This document shows positions 26,951 through 38,060 of a DNA stretch of 64,000 nt, piece by piece. The notes beneath the pieces were generated by a model. That model was given only the letters and a program-made list of their open reading frames with translations. It was not told the origin of the DNA and searched no databases. Location of the stretch: contig JANCRA010000007.1 in the NCBI GenBank assembly GCA_024362935.1, positions 22,221,003 through 22,285,002 on the forward strand, read 5' to 3'. Every line of letters begins with the position of its first letter. Within the stretch, counting starts at the first letter, position 1. Position numbers and translations under genes: made by a program. This DNA is from Setophaga petechia. Taxonomy: Eukaryota > Chordata > Aves > Passeriformes > Parulidae.

Positions 26951-27701
26951 CTACAAAGGCAAAGAATGACCACAGCTGGTAAACATGCAGTTTCCATGAC
27001 CATATTTTCGTCTGCTAGACTCAGATTATCTAATTTGAAAGAGAATTCTAGATTAATGCATAACTATGGAATCATGTATTCAAAGATGGTCTGAGACAAC
27101 CAATACACGTTGTCCCAATGTTTATTACTTTCATAATATTATGTAAAAATTCTGGGTTTGGTTCCAGGACAACATCATTGACTACTAAAATAATTTTGAG
27201 TCTGTGTTACTGCAGAAATCATACTATAACATACCTAAATTTACTAAAAACCCCTCTAAGTAGAAACATTCAATATACACTTTGAATATTAGGTAAGTAC
27301 AATTAATATCAATAACTGGGAAATGTTAGCATAATTCCAGGAAAAATATTTAACATTACTGGTTTTGTGCAATTAGAGGCCTAATAAAATTAATGCATGA
27401 AACCATGGAAAAGTATAAGATTTTAAAGTAAAAAGAAAAAAAAAAAGGGATTCTAGTCAGGAGGACCAGACCGGGCTTGTCAGGAGTGGGGTTGAATTAT
27501 CAGTGCTATCCATTTCTCTGCAACAGGTAAAGATGGCAGCTCATCAAGAGTGAGCCAGACATGGATAACAAAATACTGCAGATTTTATTTTTAGAATGCA
27601 TCTAGAAACAATCCTGCTTGAATTCATATTCAACTCTGCTATGTTTATTCTAATGTGTTTCTGAAGTACTTCAGATTACAAACAAAAGAAATGATACTCA
27701 C
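26951..27701 (-). other. ADGRA intron of 751 bp between last LRR and LRRCT exons
   Basis: The shortest intron visible. It contains an A-rich run near 27431-27447 and otherwise ordinary AT-rich sequence. The pyrimidine tract next to the LRRCT acceptor is short but adequate. Confidence 0.85.
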
Positions 27702-27773
27702 AGGGCTTTCAGAGCTAGCAGCTCAGAAAAAAGTCCATTCATGAGACTTGAAAAAATATTCCCTGACAAATTC
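27702..27773 (-). CDS. ADGRA1: ADGRA LRR exon (72 bp, third visible)
   Basis: Encodes the last full LRR before the C-terminal cap: [10 protein letters not shown], then GLFSELLALKA. Human ADGRA2 has [22 protein letters not shown] at the same place and ADGRA3 has a similar NLSGNLFSSL, so position and family agree. NLSG fits an N-glycosylation sequon (N-L-S). The acceptor is ttttttccctag with a clear pyrimidine tract and the donor is GTGAGT. The phase (one base in, CT out) matches the two preceding LRR exons and the following cap exon. Confidence 0.94.
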
Positions 27774-30700
27774 CTAGGGAAAAAAGAAAGCAATTTACTG
27801 TTGGTCATAACAAATGCAAGAAGAAAAGAAAATTGTTATAGAATATCATTTTCCCAATGCTAATTAAAAAGTTGCTTTCTTGACAATAGTAAAAACATTT
27901 AAATTTGGTGCAATTCTTTTTCGTTTTGGTAGGTGACAGTAATATTTAAATCAATTCACACACTCTTGTTTTATTTTCGCAGCAGAAATACATAACAATT
28001 CACTTGGTCTCATAAAGAGGAACACTTCTACATATTTAAAAGAAGAGAATTTGAGAAGAGAATATTCTAGAATTTGAGAGAAAATATTAATAAAATAATT
28101 AGTCAGTGAGACCTGTATTGTATTTTTATTGTATAGTCAGAATGTCTTCAAGCTAAACAAACAAAAACAGTGTCTTAATTTTGTAATGTTCCAAAGAATT
28201 CAAGCAATTCCTTAAAACAGTAATGAGTCTTCAAAGTGACTACACAAATAGTTTTATTACAAAGGACTTTAAACACACCAATTTTTCCCATCCTTAAATT
28301 AGGTCATTTCCATTTTAATTACTGCTCTACTCTTTCTTGTCTTGATGGCTGAATGGCTCAGGCTGAATACTTGCAAACAGAGGCAATTCACTTTCACATA
28401 GTTAAACAGTATTGCTCTGCCACTGCCTTAGTAATACAAAAATTAAAAGCTTAATTGTCAAGTAATAATGTCTTTTTCTCTACCCATAAACTCAAAAATT
28501 AGTGCATATCCAAGATTAAGATTTCAGAGCATATGAATTACCTACTTATGAAATACTGAGATATGTTCTGTCCAGTGCCTAAACACAATATGTTTGAATT
28601 CAAAGTTGGTTACAAAAATTCAGTTATCAGGAAAATTTCAGAATTCCTTTTCACCAAGTGCTGGAATAATTGAGCTCCTGACAGTGACATCAGCAGAAAT
28701 CCAGTAATTCAACTTCACATATTCTTCTGGCAATGACCTGGTTTGAAGTTTCCATATTACTACTAATAATTAGCAGACTAGGATCATTTTCACAGGGCTG
28801 TGTAAATCAAAATGCAACACATTTCTATGTCCAAGAAACATAATTACAATATTTGGATATCCACCACTGGAAATAGATTGTTCTTTTAAAAAAATTTCAG
28901 AAATCTTCTCAAATCACCCAAATAACTCATGCATTTCTGAGCTGATGCAGCACTCTGTAAATACCTATTTTTTTTAGTGCATATAATTTACATTATATAT
29001 TAAAATATTGTCAAATAAATACTGTTGTAAAGTTTCTCCATTTCAGATATCCTAAAACCCGACTTTAGCTTGATTTAAAAGGGTATTTATTCTAGAAACA
29101 TCTGTAACACCTCATTTGTAAATATTTCAAGTATAACAAATTGATGCACTCCAAAGCTCATAGCACTTCCTATGCCATTAACTCACTCCATTAATAGAAA
29201 GATGTGCTTTCAGTTTTATCAGAGATAAAACATTTCAGTCTTACTTAGAAAGCCCTAAACTTGTTTTTCATATACCAATACTTGTGCTTTTCCAGAAATT
29301 AATAAAGCACTTCTGCCAAAAGTTTCAATATAAATGACAAATGCCACAAAACAGTCAAAAAGAGTTACATGTGTCAAAGTACCATTTGAGGCAGAATGTA
29401 GATAGAAGCAGAAATATATGAATATGAAGAATGCTTCTGTCTTAAGAGCAGCATTAAAAAGCAAAAGTCAAATGCAACAATAACAGATTGATCTGTGCAA
29501 AAAAAAAAAAAAAAAGGCAAAGTGGGATAAGAGGTGTAAAAAATGACAACAGAAATACAGAGAGGGCAGGTGACATTCTGTATTTCCTTATTTGCTGAAA
29601 TGGGGTCTGTTTGATTAACTGTGTGGTTTTTATTTGATTTCTGGCACCACACAAAGTTATTACTTGGTGCAATGACATCAAGTCACACAAGATTTTGCAG
29701 TATTATGTTATCACAAAGCTAACTGCTGCTGATGATTCAGAGACAGGATGAAGAGTAAATCAGATACAGCTTAATCAAACAATTGGAAGCAATGATAAAG
29801 TTTGGGTTTGAACTTCCAAAGGGAAGAACCAGCTGTAGCTACTTGTTGAAACAGATTTCAGGCTGCAACATTTTGAAACCTGAGAACATAATTTATGAAG
29901 GACTAAATAAATGAAGTCTGGTATATCAGCACAGTGGCATCATCCCAGTATTCCACAGCTCTTAATACTTAGATTAAATATAAACAGAATTAATGTAGAT
30001 AGCAGCTCCATTACCTCGCCAAAATATATTTGCATACTTAATTCTGGAACAAAGCACTGAAACATTGGGTCCAAAGGAGATTTGGAAGATTTGTTGCATT
30101 CAATTATGTCACTCCTAGTTAGAATACATGCACCTCATTACAGCATAAACACAGCCAAAGGGTAATATATTAGCCAAAAGAGGTAAACTAGGATCTTAGA
30201 AGATGTAATAAATCTACTCTCATACTGAGGCACTGCCAGCTGCATTTGTCCTATGACGTCAAAGCATTTTGAAATCATTTTACAGAGTAAAAATCATCAA
30301 ATCCAAGAGGGTGTAAAAATTAGATAAATCTCAAGGAACATAATCAGAAGTCACTGGCTGCAGTAATTTCGAGGCTTGTATGAAATTTAAGGTTTCATTA
30401 GTAACTTTGAATTCAATTTCTGTTCCCTGATATACACCTCCTGATTACAATGGAGTAAAAGTCTTCCACACATCATCAAGAGGCTGACCATTTCTGTGTC
30501 TGCCTGTTTAAAAACAATACCAGATGATACTACTAATTCATTTTTTCTTTAATCAAGAATTCTGTAGGTTGTCCTGTTCTAAACTAGACTGCACAAAACC
30601 ACCAAGCCCACTGAAGGGTGTGTGCATTATCCCTGAAAGCCCAGGCAATCCTCACCCTTTTAGTGAAGTATTTGAACATGCCTTTACTGTACTCACTTTA

Positions 30701-33700
30701 GATTTATGCATCACATCATTGGGCTAAACCACATTGTGTTAGTTTGGGCCTAGAGCTGATTTCTCTGCTCTAACTCCCATTTTTTTCCAAACTGAATTAG
30801 ATTTACAAGATTGAGTGAAACACACTGTGTTATTTTGTTTCACCTGGCATTTGTGCTTGTAAACAGTACAAGAAAATCCCATATTTGTACTTCACAGAAG
30901 GCACATGAAAAGATTTATGTCCTTTGCTCCCTCCAGTGGACTCACGGCTCTCCCTACTGGTTTTGATAACAGCCTGCAAAGATGCCTCTGCACTTCATCT
31001 CTGCTAACATAACACAGGAGAGTTCTAATTACCAAATCAACAACTACATAAATCAACACATATCTATGCATCATTATATTTCTCCTTCAGTAAATGGCTA
31101 TGAAACCAGTTCCATGTTTACGAACTTGTCATCTTTTCCTTGTTACAAACACTGATGCTGCACTGAGTAAATGCTTCTCCATAACCTTTCCAGAGAACAG
31201 CTTTCTCATACCCCTCAAATGGCAAGTAAACACAATTCAGAGGTATCAGTAGGAACAGAAAGGTGACCTATTGTCTTTTAAACATGTTTAAAAAGTGTGG
31301 TTCTTCATAAACTTTCAAGGCAAACAAAGCTACAAAGACAGAAAAGTACCAGGCAGCATCAGCTTGCAGTCCACTAACAATGACCACTTTTACAGCACAG
31401 GCAAATTGAGATCTCAGTCCAAATAATTGCTATCAGCATTAGGACATTATATAAGATTTCTGAGATCAAGGAACATGTGATACTCTGAATGGCAGGGGAC
31501 AGTTCCTCTTGATTGGGACTGTGGTTGTGTTTCTTCACAAAATACTCAGTGACCCAACAAGAGAGGTGATACTCTTGACTTTGGTTTGGTAAGGAAGACA
31601 ATCCCTGCAAGGCAGCTGCAGCTTTTGACATAGTAATTGTGAAATTATTCACTTCAGATGAAAGGAAAAGGTAGACTAAACTATTACTAAGCCTCTGATT
31701 TCCCAAGGACAGACTTTTGAAATACTACTACTAATAAATAAAATAATTAATAAAGCACTAGGCCACACAGACTACAAAGTAGGATGGACCTATTTATTAG
31801 GTCAGTGGTAGAAAGGCAATTTAAAACTCAAACAAGAAAAATGGAAGATAAACTAAATGGATTAACAGCTAAATCTTAAATCTTGAAAAAAATAATTCAA
31901 ATTTTTAAAAGATCAAAGAACTGGAGAGAAGATAACAGGAAAAGCTTAGCAAAGTGGAAGCAAGAATTCAAAACTTGGAAAGTATGCTAAGACATGGTGC
32001 TAAAGATACTTCCACAATACTACTCTATTGTAACTAAGAGATTATTAAAGAGTAGATATTATAGACAGCCTAAATACATATTACTATGATTTTTAAGATT
32101 AAAGATCTCTTTATATGATTACATTATAAACCATCTATAGCCACATATTGATTTTTTAACAATTTCTGATTTGCCAACTTTTTTTTCCAATTTTTCTTTC
32201 TTTCAAAACTCACTTATAAAATAGAAAGAGGCCAGACTAAGAGGTCTCCAGTTACCAGAATCATAATTTTTTCACTGAAGCATGGGCATCATATCCACAA
32301 AAGCATGAAGGACCTGGCGTTAAGTGCATTTACTGTAAAGCAAAGTAAGATAATGGACAAGATGGAAAGGAGGGGAGTAAGACATTACTGATGCTCTGCC
32401 AAAATGGTCTGAGTGGTTGCATTTAGAGCTTTCCACAATGACTCTGCCTCACAGCATTAAGAGAATGTGAGTATGAAATCTGGCAATAACAAAACCAACA
32501 TTTGGTCAAAATTAAGGGAAAAAGAAGAGATGAACCTTCTTAAACATGAAGAGACTTTCAATTAACTTAATAACATTATTCAAAGTGAAAAATGTTACTA
32601 GACTGCCACTTAGGAGCTACACTTAAGAAATGTCTCATTCAAATTTCTGCTATAAACTGGTGCCTCAGAAGGAAAATGATACAGCAAGATCTGGAAACAC
32701 AGCCATTACAAAGGAAATGTGGGTCAAAGTTAGACCCACAAAAAGAGTGGATGCAAGAAAATACAAAGTTAATGATTGTGTAGAGGTGAGTCTCTCTGGT
32801 CCTTACAGCTCAGAAAAAAATTGCCAGTGCTGGGACAGATACACGGGCTACCAGAAATAGCAGGTGTATAGCAAATCTGTACAAAAAGAAATTGTAATAG
32901 TGTGGTTTGATCAGCCCAGTTACCATGGGCAGTCAGCCTGCACATTGTGCCTTTTCCCAGCACCTCTGGCATCGGCGAAGGGTGTGGAGATACACTGCCA
33001 CATTCTTTCCTGGGCTTCAGAGAAAAGGGATAGTACAGCCAAACACTGTCACAGACCAACTGCTGTGCTCTCTCTGGAAATGAATTTCTGTTCTTTGCCA
33101 CCAAGAGACCAATGTTCTGTACCGAACTTCTATTTAACTTTTAAGACGGGGTCTTGCAGATTTGTGAATGGAAATTTCAGATCTTTCTGAGAGAGCAAGG
33201 ATTTGAAGAGCTTCTATTGAGTCTGTTTGTAGCAACTAGAAACACATTCCATTTAATAACGTGACTTCACCATTTTGAATTAAACTTATCTTCCAAGGTA
33301 ATCTGGTTTTATAGCCACAGTCATTTTCACTGTGCACAACAAAAGCAGAGATAGAAACCTTCAATAGCTGAGTTGGGCTTGCCTAATTTGGCACATCATC
33401 TGAGATGAGTAAAAAGAGGGGCAGGCTGCACCTGTTCATTATGGGCTATCAAGGCTCTTCCCATCACCTGTTCTCATTTGTTTCCATCAGAGAAGACCTG
33501 GCATAGTTACTGTCATTAATGGGATCTGTAAGTGTGCCAGACTTCAGCCTTTTACCTGGTGTTATCTTGACCTCATGGCATATCTTTCTAGAAAGATTTC
33601 CCTGTTTGTCCAAGGAAATGCCATAACTGGCTGGAAGGACGAAAAGAAAGTATGAGATTTGTCACGTACTATAGGAATGACTATACTATAGGATGCAGTA

Positions 33701-34118
33701 CAGGAATTTATTTCTCATTCAGGAATGAATACAGAACTGAATAAAGATACAGGGCTCTCCTGGGCTCAGACAAATGTACATTTAAACCAGGATTATTACT
33801 ATGAATTTTCTCTTTCCCAGCCAGGAAATTCACAGCCAACTTACTTTAATTGTTTCTTAGACATGCAAACAGAAATTTCATGTTTAGCCTTTTTTAATGT
33901 GGAAATTTAATTCTTTGCAATTTGATAGATTTTAAAATTCAAATAGAGAAAAAATATTTAGAAGCTCAACTCATCACAATCAAAGGCTCAGGACAGGGGC
34001 CTTTTAGTACAAAGCCTACAATTTTCTTATAATGTAATTTTCTTGCCAACTATACTCAGGTCAGTAATGTGACAGTTGAGAATTCTTCTGTTTAAAACAA
34101 AACTGGTGTTATACTTAC
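27774..34118 (-). other. ADGRA intron of about 6.3 kb between second and third visible LRR exons
   Basis: Separates two LRR exons of the same phase, so a skipped 72-bp LRR exon could hide here without breaking the frame; I looked for one and saw none. Contents include an A17 run at 29499-29515 and several chance open frames up to 111 codons (32769-33104). No mobile element or second gene is recognisable. Confidence 0.78.
29499..29515. repeat. Poly(A) run, 17 nt
   Basis: Seventeen A in a row; no retroposed gene recognised on its 5' side. Confidence 0.92.
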
Positions 34119-34190
34119 AGTTTGTGAAGATTATTAAGTCCTACAAACATTTCTGGTGTTAGGCAACCAATTCTGTTATTTGAAAGATCC
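34119..34190 (-). CDS. ADGRA1: ADGRA LRR exon (72 bp, second visible)
   Basis: Encodes one LRR containing DLSNNRIGCLTPEMF followed by GLNNLHK. The string NNRIGCL is shared by ADGRA2 and ADGRA3 at this repeat, which makes the family call firm. The leading G joins the CT of the previous exon to make leucine, and the trailing CT is completed by the next exon. The acceptor is tttgtttcag and the donor GTAAGT, both good consensus sites. Upstream intron 34191-37988 is about 3.8 kb. Confidence 0.95.
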
Positions 34191-35486
34191 CTGAAACAAA
34201 TAAAAATCCCATAAAACATTAAGTCTGTCTTATTTATATATGCACCTATGTAATCACACAAAGCATCTATATTTTTAATACTTAAGAAGTTAGAGACAAA
34301 TGAGAAATAAAACGTTTTCCCATAATTTAACATAACTGAATTAAATAGATTAAATAACTTTTATATTAACATTATTGAGCAATATTCCAGAAATCATACT
34401 GTGACGTCTAATTGCATTAAAATGGGGTTTTATTTATATATATGTAGTAAATAAAAGCAAAACAATATTACAAATATACAGAATTTTCCTGATCGGAGTT
34501 ATTAGCACCTGCAGTTTTTAACTTCGGAAGAACACTATGTATTTTGTTCCATGCAATATTCAGCCAAAACTGACTTTTTTTTTACTGTTTACTCATGTTT
34601 CATCTCATTAACAGCAGCCCTTCTTGCTGAAATCACAGAGACCAGAAGGCAATTAATTTTTGAGCTAGTGAGGTCAGTTTTGATAAGCACTTGGCAAGCT
34701 CATAAAAGAGCAATACTGTGGCTTTCTGAGAGCACAAACAGTAAAAGGCATTGCATTCCACAACTTTGGCCTGCAGAAAGTGGAGAAATGTTTTCTGTAT
34801 AAGCCATACACACAACAATATAGGGTACAGGATGCTTGCAGGAAGGAGACAAAAACAGATATAAGCAATCATATTGGGATAAAGCCATGAATAATTCCCC
34901 TTGGTAGATCAGAGTTTGATTTTTATGTATTTGGTTTTCAACCTTGACCCAAATTTTCCTTCTCACCAAGTACATATTTTAAAAAATAATTGCAATTACG
35001 CAGGGATTTTAAGCGATCATGCAGCCAGGAAAAATGTTAAAATTGATCTGAATGTATTTTTTGTTTTAGAATTAGAGGTAGTTTTCTGATTCCTTTACTA
35101 TATTGTACAGATTCCATATTTTTCTACCGATACATGAGAATACTAAAGTAATCAAATGGAAGACTAAAGGTTTCAGTTTGACAAATCCAGTTACTGCTTT
35201 CCTGGGAACACATTCAATTAGCTGGAAAATGAAGGCAATCTCTTTAGAGTTCACTATGAAGTCGTCTTCTATCAGACAAAGAATACATTGTTGTGCAAGT
35301 ATATGATGAAACCTCACATTAGAATGAAAATATTTCTTAAATGCTTGTCAAGGATATTAAGTAGAGAACAGCTGAGATAACACTGAGGATACAATATAGT
35401 GCATTAATTTCACATTAGCATTTTTCTTTAAGTTCTCCTCATAAAAGCTACATAGGAGCTCTAAAAATGCAAGTTTAAGACAAATA

Positions 35487-35502
35487 CATATATATATATA
35501 TG
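35487..35502. repeat. (TA)n microsatellite, short
   Basis: About eight TA dinucleotides, flanked by ATACATA and TGCATC. Confidence 0.9.
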
Positions 35503-35699
35503 CATCTACATATCTTTCCATTAGAAGATATAAAAAAACCTACCCAGAATTCTTGGTTGGGTAATGCTTTGCTTTTGTCTAGGCAAAGTCTGAACACGTA
35601 TGGAAGAATTGCATCACAATGTGGGGCATAATCTAGGTAGCAAAAGCAGACTTTGTCTATACTAATCAATATGGGTACATATTTCTTTAAGAGAGAAAA

Positions 35700-35750
35700 A
35701 TCACATTTCTCTCTAATCACACTAAAAATCACACTAAAATCACATTTTTA
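35700..35750. repeat. Short tandem repeat ATCACACTAAAA
   Basis: AATCACACTAAA occurs twice with a period of about 13, followed by a third partial unit (ATCACATTTTT). Confidence 0.8.
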
Positions 35751-35862
35751 CCAAAATGAAAGAATAAATGCTATTTTCTCAAAGTTTACTTCAATAAGTG
35801 CTATTTTCATAAGAAGTTATATAGCAGTGACTGAAATTTCTGTATTGTAAAACATGTTTTCC

Positions 35863-35882
35863 AAAAAAAAAAAAAAAAAAAA
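35863..35882. repeat. Poly(A) run, 20 nt
   Basis: Twenty A in a row, the longest homopolymer in the window; no source element recognised. Confidence 0.92.
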
Positions 35883-37792
35883 TAGCAAAAAGAAAAGGCA
35901 ACTTGCTACACTTTTCCCCAGACTAAAATTAAACACAATTCAGTTCATAATGTACAAAGCTGGTGCTCCTTTTCAGGAGTTAAACATTTAACTTACTAAC
36001 GCTGACTCACAAAGTTGATGTTAGAGAAAAGAACTCTTCTGTGTTGAATAACTAAATGCCATATTTTTAGTGATTCATAAATTTTCAATTTCCATTAATT
36101 TTGTGTGTACCTTCTTGAGTAAACCCTGGAAGTAATTCAGTTTGTCATTCAAATACAAATAATAACAGATCTCCAAATCATTCACAGAAAACATTCTGAC
36201 AGCCTGTGGCTTGTCTGTCTGACTTGCCATAGCCATTTCTCTTGCAGTTGCCCACATTACATCAGCTTCTGCTTTTCTCAGCATCATTTATATTTTACAC
36301 AGGAAATAAAAACATGTGAATGCACACTCTTAAAGTAATTACTGTATTCAATATTCAACAGGAGTTTACACTATTTATTCCTTTTGCTCTACTGTCTCCT
36401 TCCCAACAGTTGCACACTGAAGGAGGGAAGATATTTTCTTGTTTACACATGGAACTACACAGATTTGTATCAAACGTGGTAGTCCAGCAATTAAACAATT
36501 CTGCTCTAGATTGCTGCCAGTGTTACTTGCTCATATCAGCAATGGGGTTTTTAGAGATTTGGCATAACAAAACTCAACACTGCCAATTCTACTATGCTGA
36601 AGTGTCTTTTCTTCCCTCTTGTCCAATGCCTGATGAGTTCCTCTCCCTTTATTCCTTTCTCCTGGCTGACCTAAAGGCTCCACCTGTGCATTCTGTGGAT
36701 GAGCAGCCCAGACTTGCACAGGTTTCCTGGTTTTCCCACAAGAGGTCAGGGTTGTGTTATTAGAGCGTGCGGCCAAAGCAACAATTAGCAGTCGTCTTCA
36801 TTGTTGCATTCTACTGTTACCCCTGCACACAGAGCCAGCAAGAAAGCTTCAAACCTAATGCTCTTATTTGTGTTAAAAATGTATATGCAACATCATTATT
36901 ATGCAACATACTAAAACTGAGAGTCTGGCACTAGAAAACACAGCTACAGCATGATCAGCGAGAGAAACCTTCTGCAGTGCTCCCAGCACACAGCAGCTTG
37001 AGACTACCACACAGCAGAAAAGCAGAGGATTTGTAAAATTATTTTTATGTGGATTTGCAATCCTTCTCCCTCTTGTCTAAATCTTCCCATCCAACTAAAA
37101 TAATCCCTGTTTTCTTATAGGTTTTCTCATAAAACAGCATACATGATGGCTTGGAAAATGCCTGGCATGTGCTGATGGCCTAGTTAGCCAGTGCATGGAT
37201 ATTTGGAAGCTGTCACTTGGAAAATTATAATTAAAAAAGGGTTCATCTCACTTTTCCTTAGGCTGAGTACAACTAAGGAGGGTCTGTAATCCTTGTTCAT
37301 CAAAAGAAAAATGCCCAGCTGTAGAATCCTACTAACTTAGATATTTTTACCCTCTAAAATGTAGTTTAAAAATCAGCCAGTGCTTCTGAAAGTACTATGA
37401 GAACCTTTTCCAAGACAGAATTGCAAGAATGATGGACAGGGAATATACTGTGTAAGATCATGTTTCCTTAGAAAACCATTATAAAAGTAAAAAATATCAA
37501 GCAAAGTCAAGGTTGACGGTATGGAAAATGGTAGACAAACTCTACAGTATGACAAAGTTTCCTTTCTAATAATGTATTTGATAGGGCTGATTTACAATAA
37601 AAGTTACAAAAAAAAGTGTAGCACAAGCCATTGTTCACACACATCTGAACTGTTTAGTGTTATTTCTGATTAATATCTACAGTGATGTATCATCTGCTTA
37701 GTCATTAATTAGGCATGTTTTTTTCCTTTGTAGGTGTATTTGTTAGCACACTTACCAGAGATTAAACTGATGATTTTAAATGGCAAAAAGTT

Positions 37793-37834
37793 AAAAAAGA
37801 AAAAGAAGAAAGAAGGGGAAGAAGGGAAAAAAGG
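37793..37834. repeat. Uninterrupted 42-nt purine run
   Basis: Only A and G from 37793 to 37834, A-rich first and G-richer later. It lies about 155 bp downstream (on the gene strand) of the LRR exon at 37989-38060. Confidence 0.9.
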
Positions 37835-37988
37835 CATGGTAAATGTAAAAGGCAGAGTGTGTGATTTTCTATTTTACAGCCAGTGCCCTTATTTGATTAT
37901 TGCTTGGTGGCATATTTGAGTTGCCCAAGGATAGAAATGTCGATACAAACACAATTTTCAGAATAATTCAAATGGAATTAATACTTAC

Positions 37989-38060
37989 AGGCGCTTCAGT
38001 TCTGAAAGCCCATAGAAGGCCCCTGGCTCAATTGTGCTGATCAAATTATTCTTCAGATCT
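37989..38060 (-). CDS. ADGRA1: ADGRA LRR exon (72 bp, most 5' visible)
   Basis: Encodes one 24-residue leucine-rich repeat with core DLKNNLISTIEPGAF and end LSELKR. The first base (A) completes a leucine codon begun in an upstream exon outside the window, and the last two bases (CT) begin the leucine codon finished by the next exon. This phase and the 72-bp length are the standard one-repeat-per-exon LRR pattern. The acceptor is tctctctag at 38061-38062 and the donor is a consensus GTAAGT. The closest remembered relative is the human ADGRA2 repeat DLRNNIISTVQPGAF; ADGRA3 has a similar repeat. It should lie in the extracellular LRR solenoid used for ligand or partner binding. Too short to appear as an ordinary ORF; identified by reading the minus strand. 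Confidence 0.92.

Larger units (their letters stand above)
34191..37988 (-). other. ADGRA intron of about 3.8 kb between first and second visible LRR exons
   Basis: Contains a TA microsatellite near 35487-35502, a small tandem repeat at 35700-35750, an A20 run at 35863-35882 and an uninterrupted purine run at 37793-37834. The open frame at 36320-36763 (147 codons) has no domain I recognise and is probably chance. Confidence 0.78.
285..38060 (-). other. ADGRA1: ADGRA-subfamily adhesion GPCR gene, internal part (six exons)
   Basis: Span from the first to the last visible exon of one minus-strand gene; both ends run out of the window. The six exons have AG acceptors and GT donors and compatible phases, joining into 759 nt of open frame: three LRRs, an LRR C-terminal cap, one Ig domain and the start of the segment before the hormone-receptor/GAIN region. 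This order is the ectodomain plan of ADGRA2 and ADGRA3, plasma-membrane receptors; ADGRA2 is a Wnt7 co-receptor with RECK. Visible introns are about 3.8, 6.3, 0.75, 15.6 and 10.5 kb. Residues match ADGRA2 and ADGRA3 about equally well, so the symbol ADGRA1 is inferred from that intermediate character and the large AT-rich introns. ADGRA2 is the next candidate and ADGRA3 the last. The subfamily call is near certain; the paralogue call is about even. Confidence 0.9.

Noticed and set aside
26626..27003. The full 125-codon minus ORF as a stand-alone gene
   Set aside because: Only 26787-26950 is exon; both ends are intron read-through beyond clear splice sites.
29499..29515. Poly(A) run as the tail of a processed pseudogene
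   Set aside because: No recognisable coding sequence or target-site duplication on its 5' side.
36320..36763. 147-codon plus-strand ORF
   Set aside because: No domain recognised and no splice or start context; lies inside an intron of the minus-strand gene.
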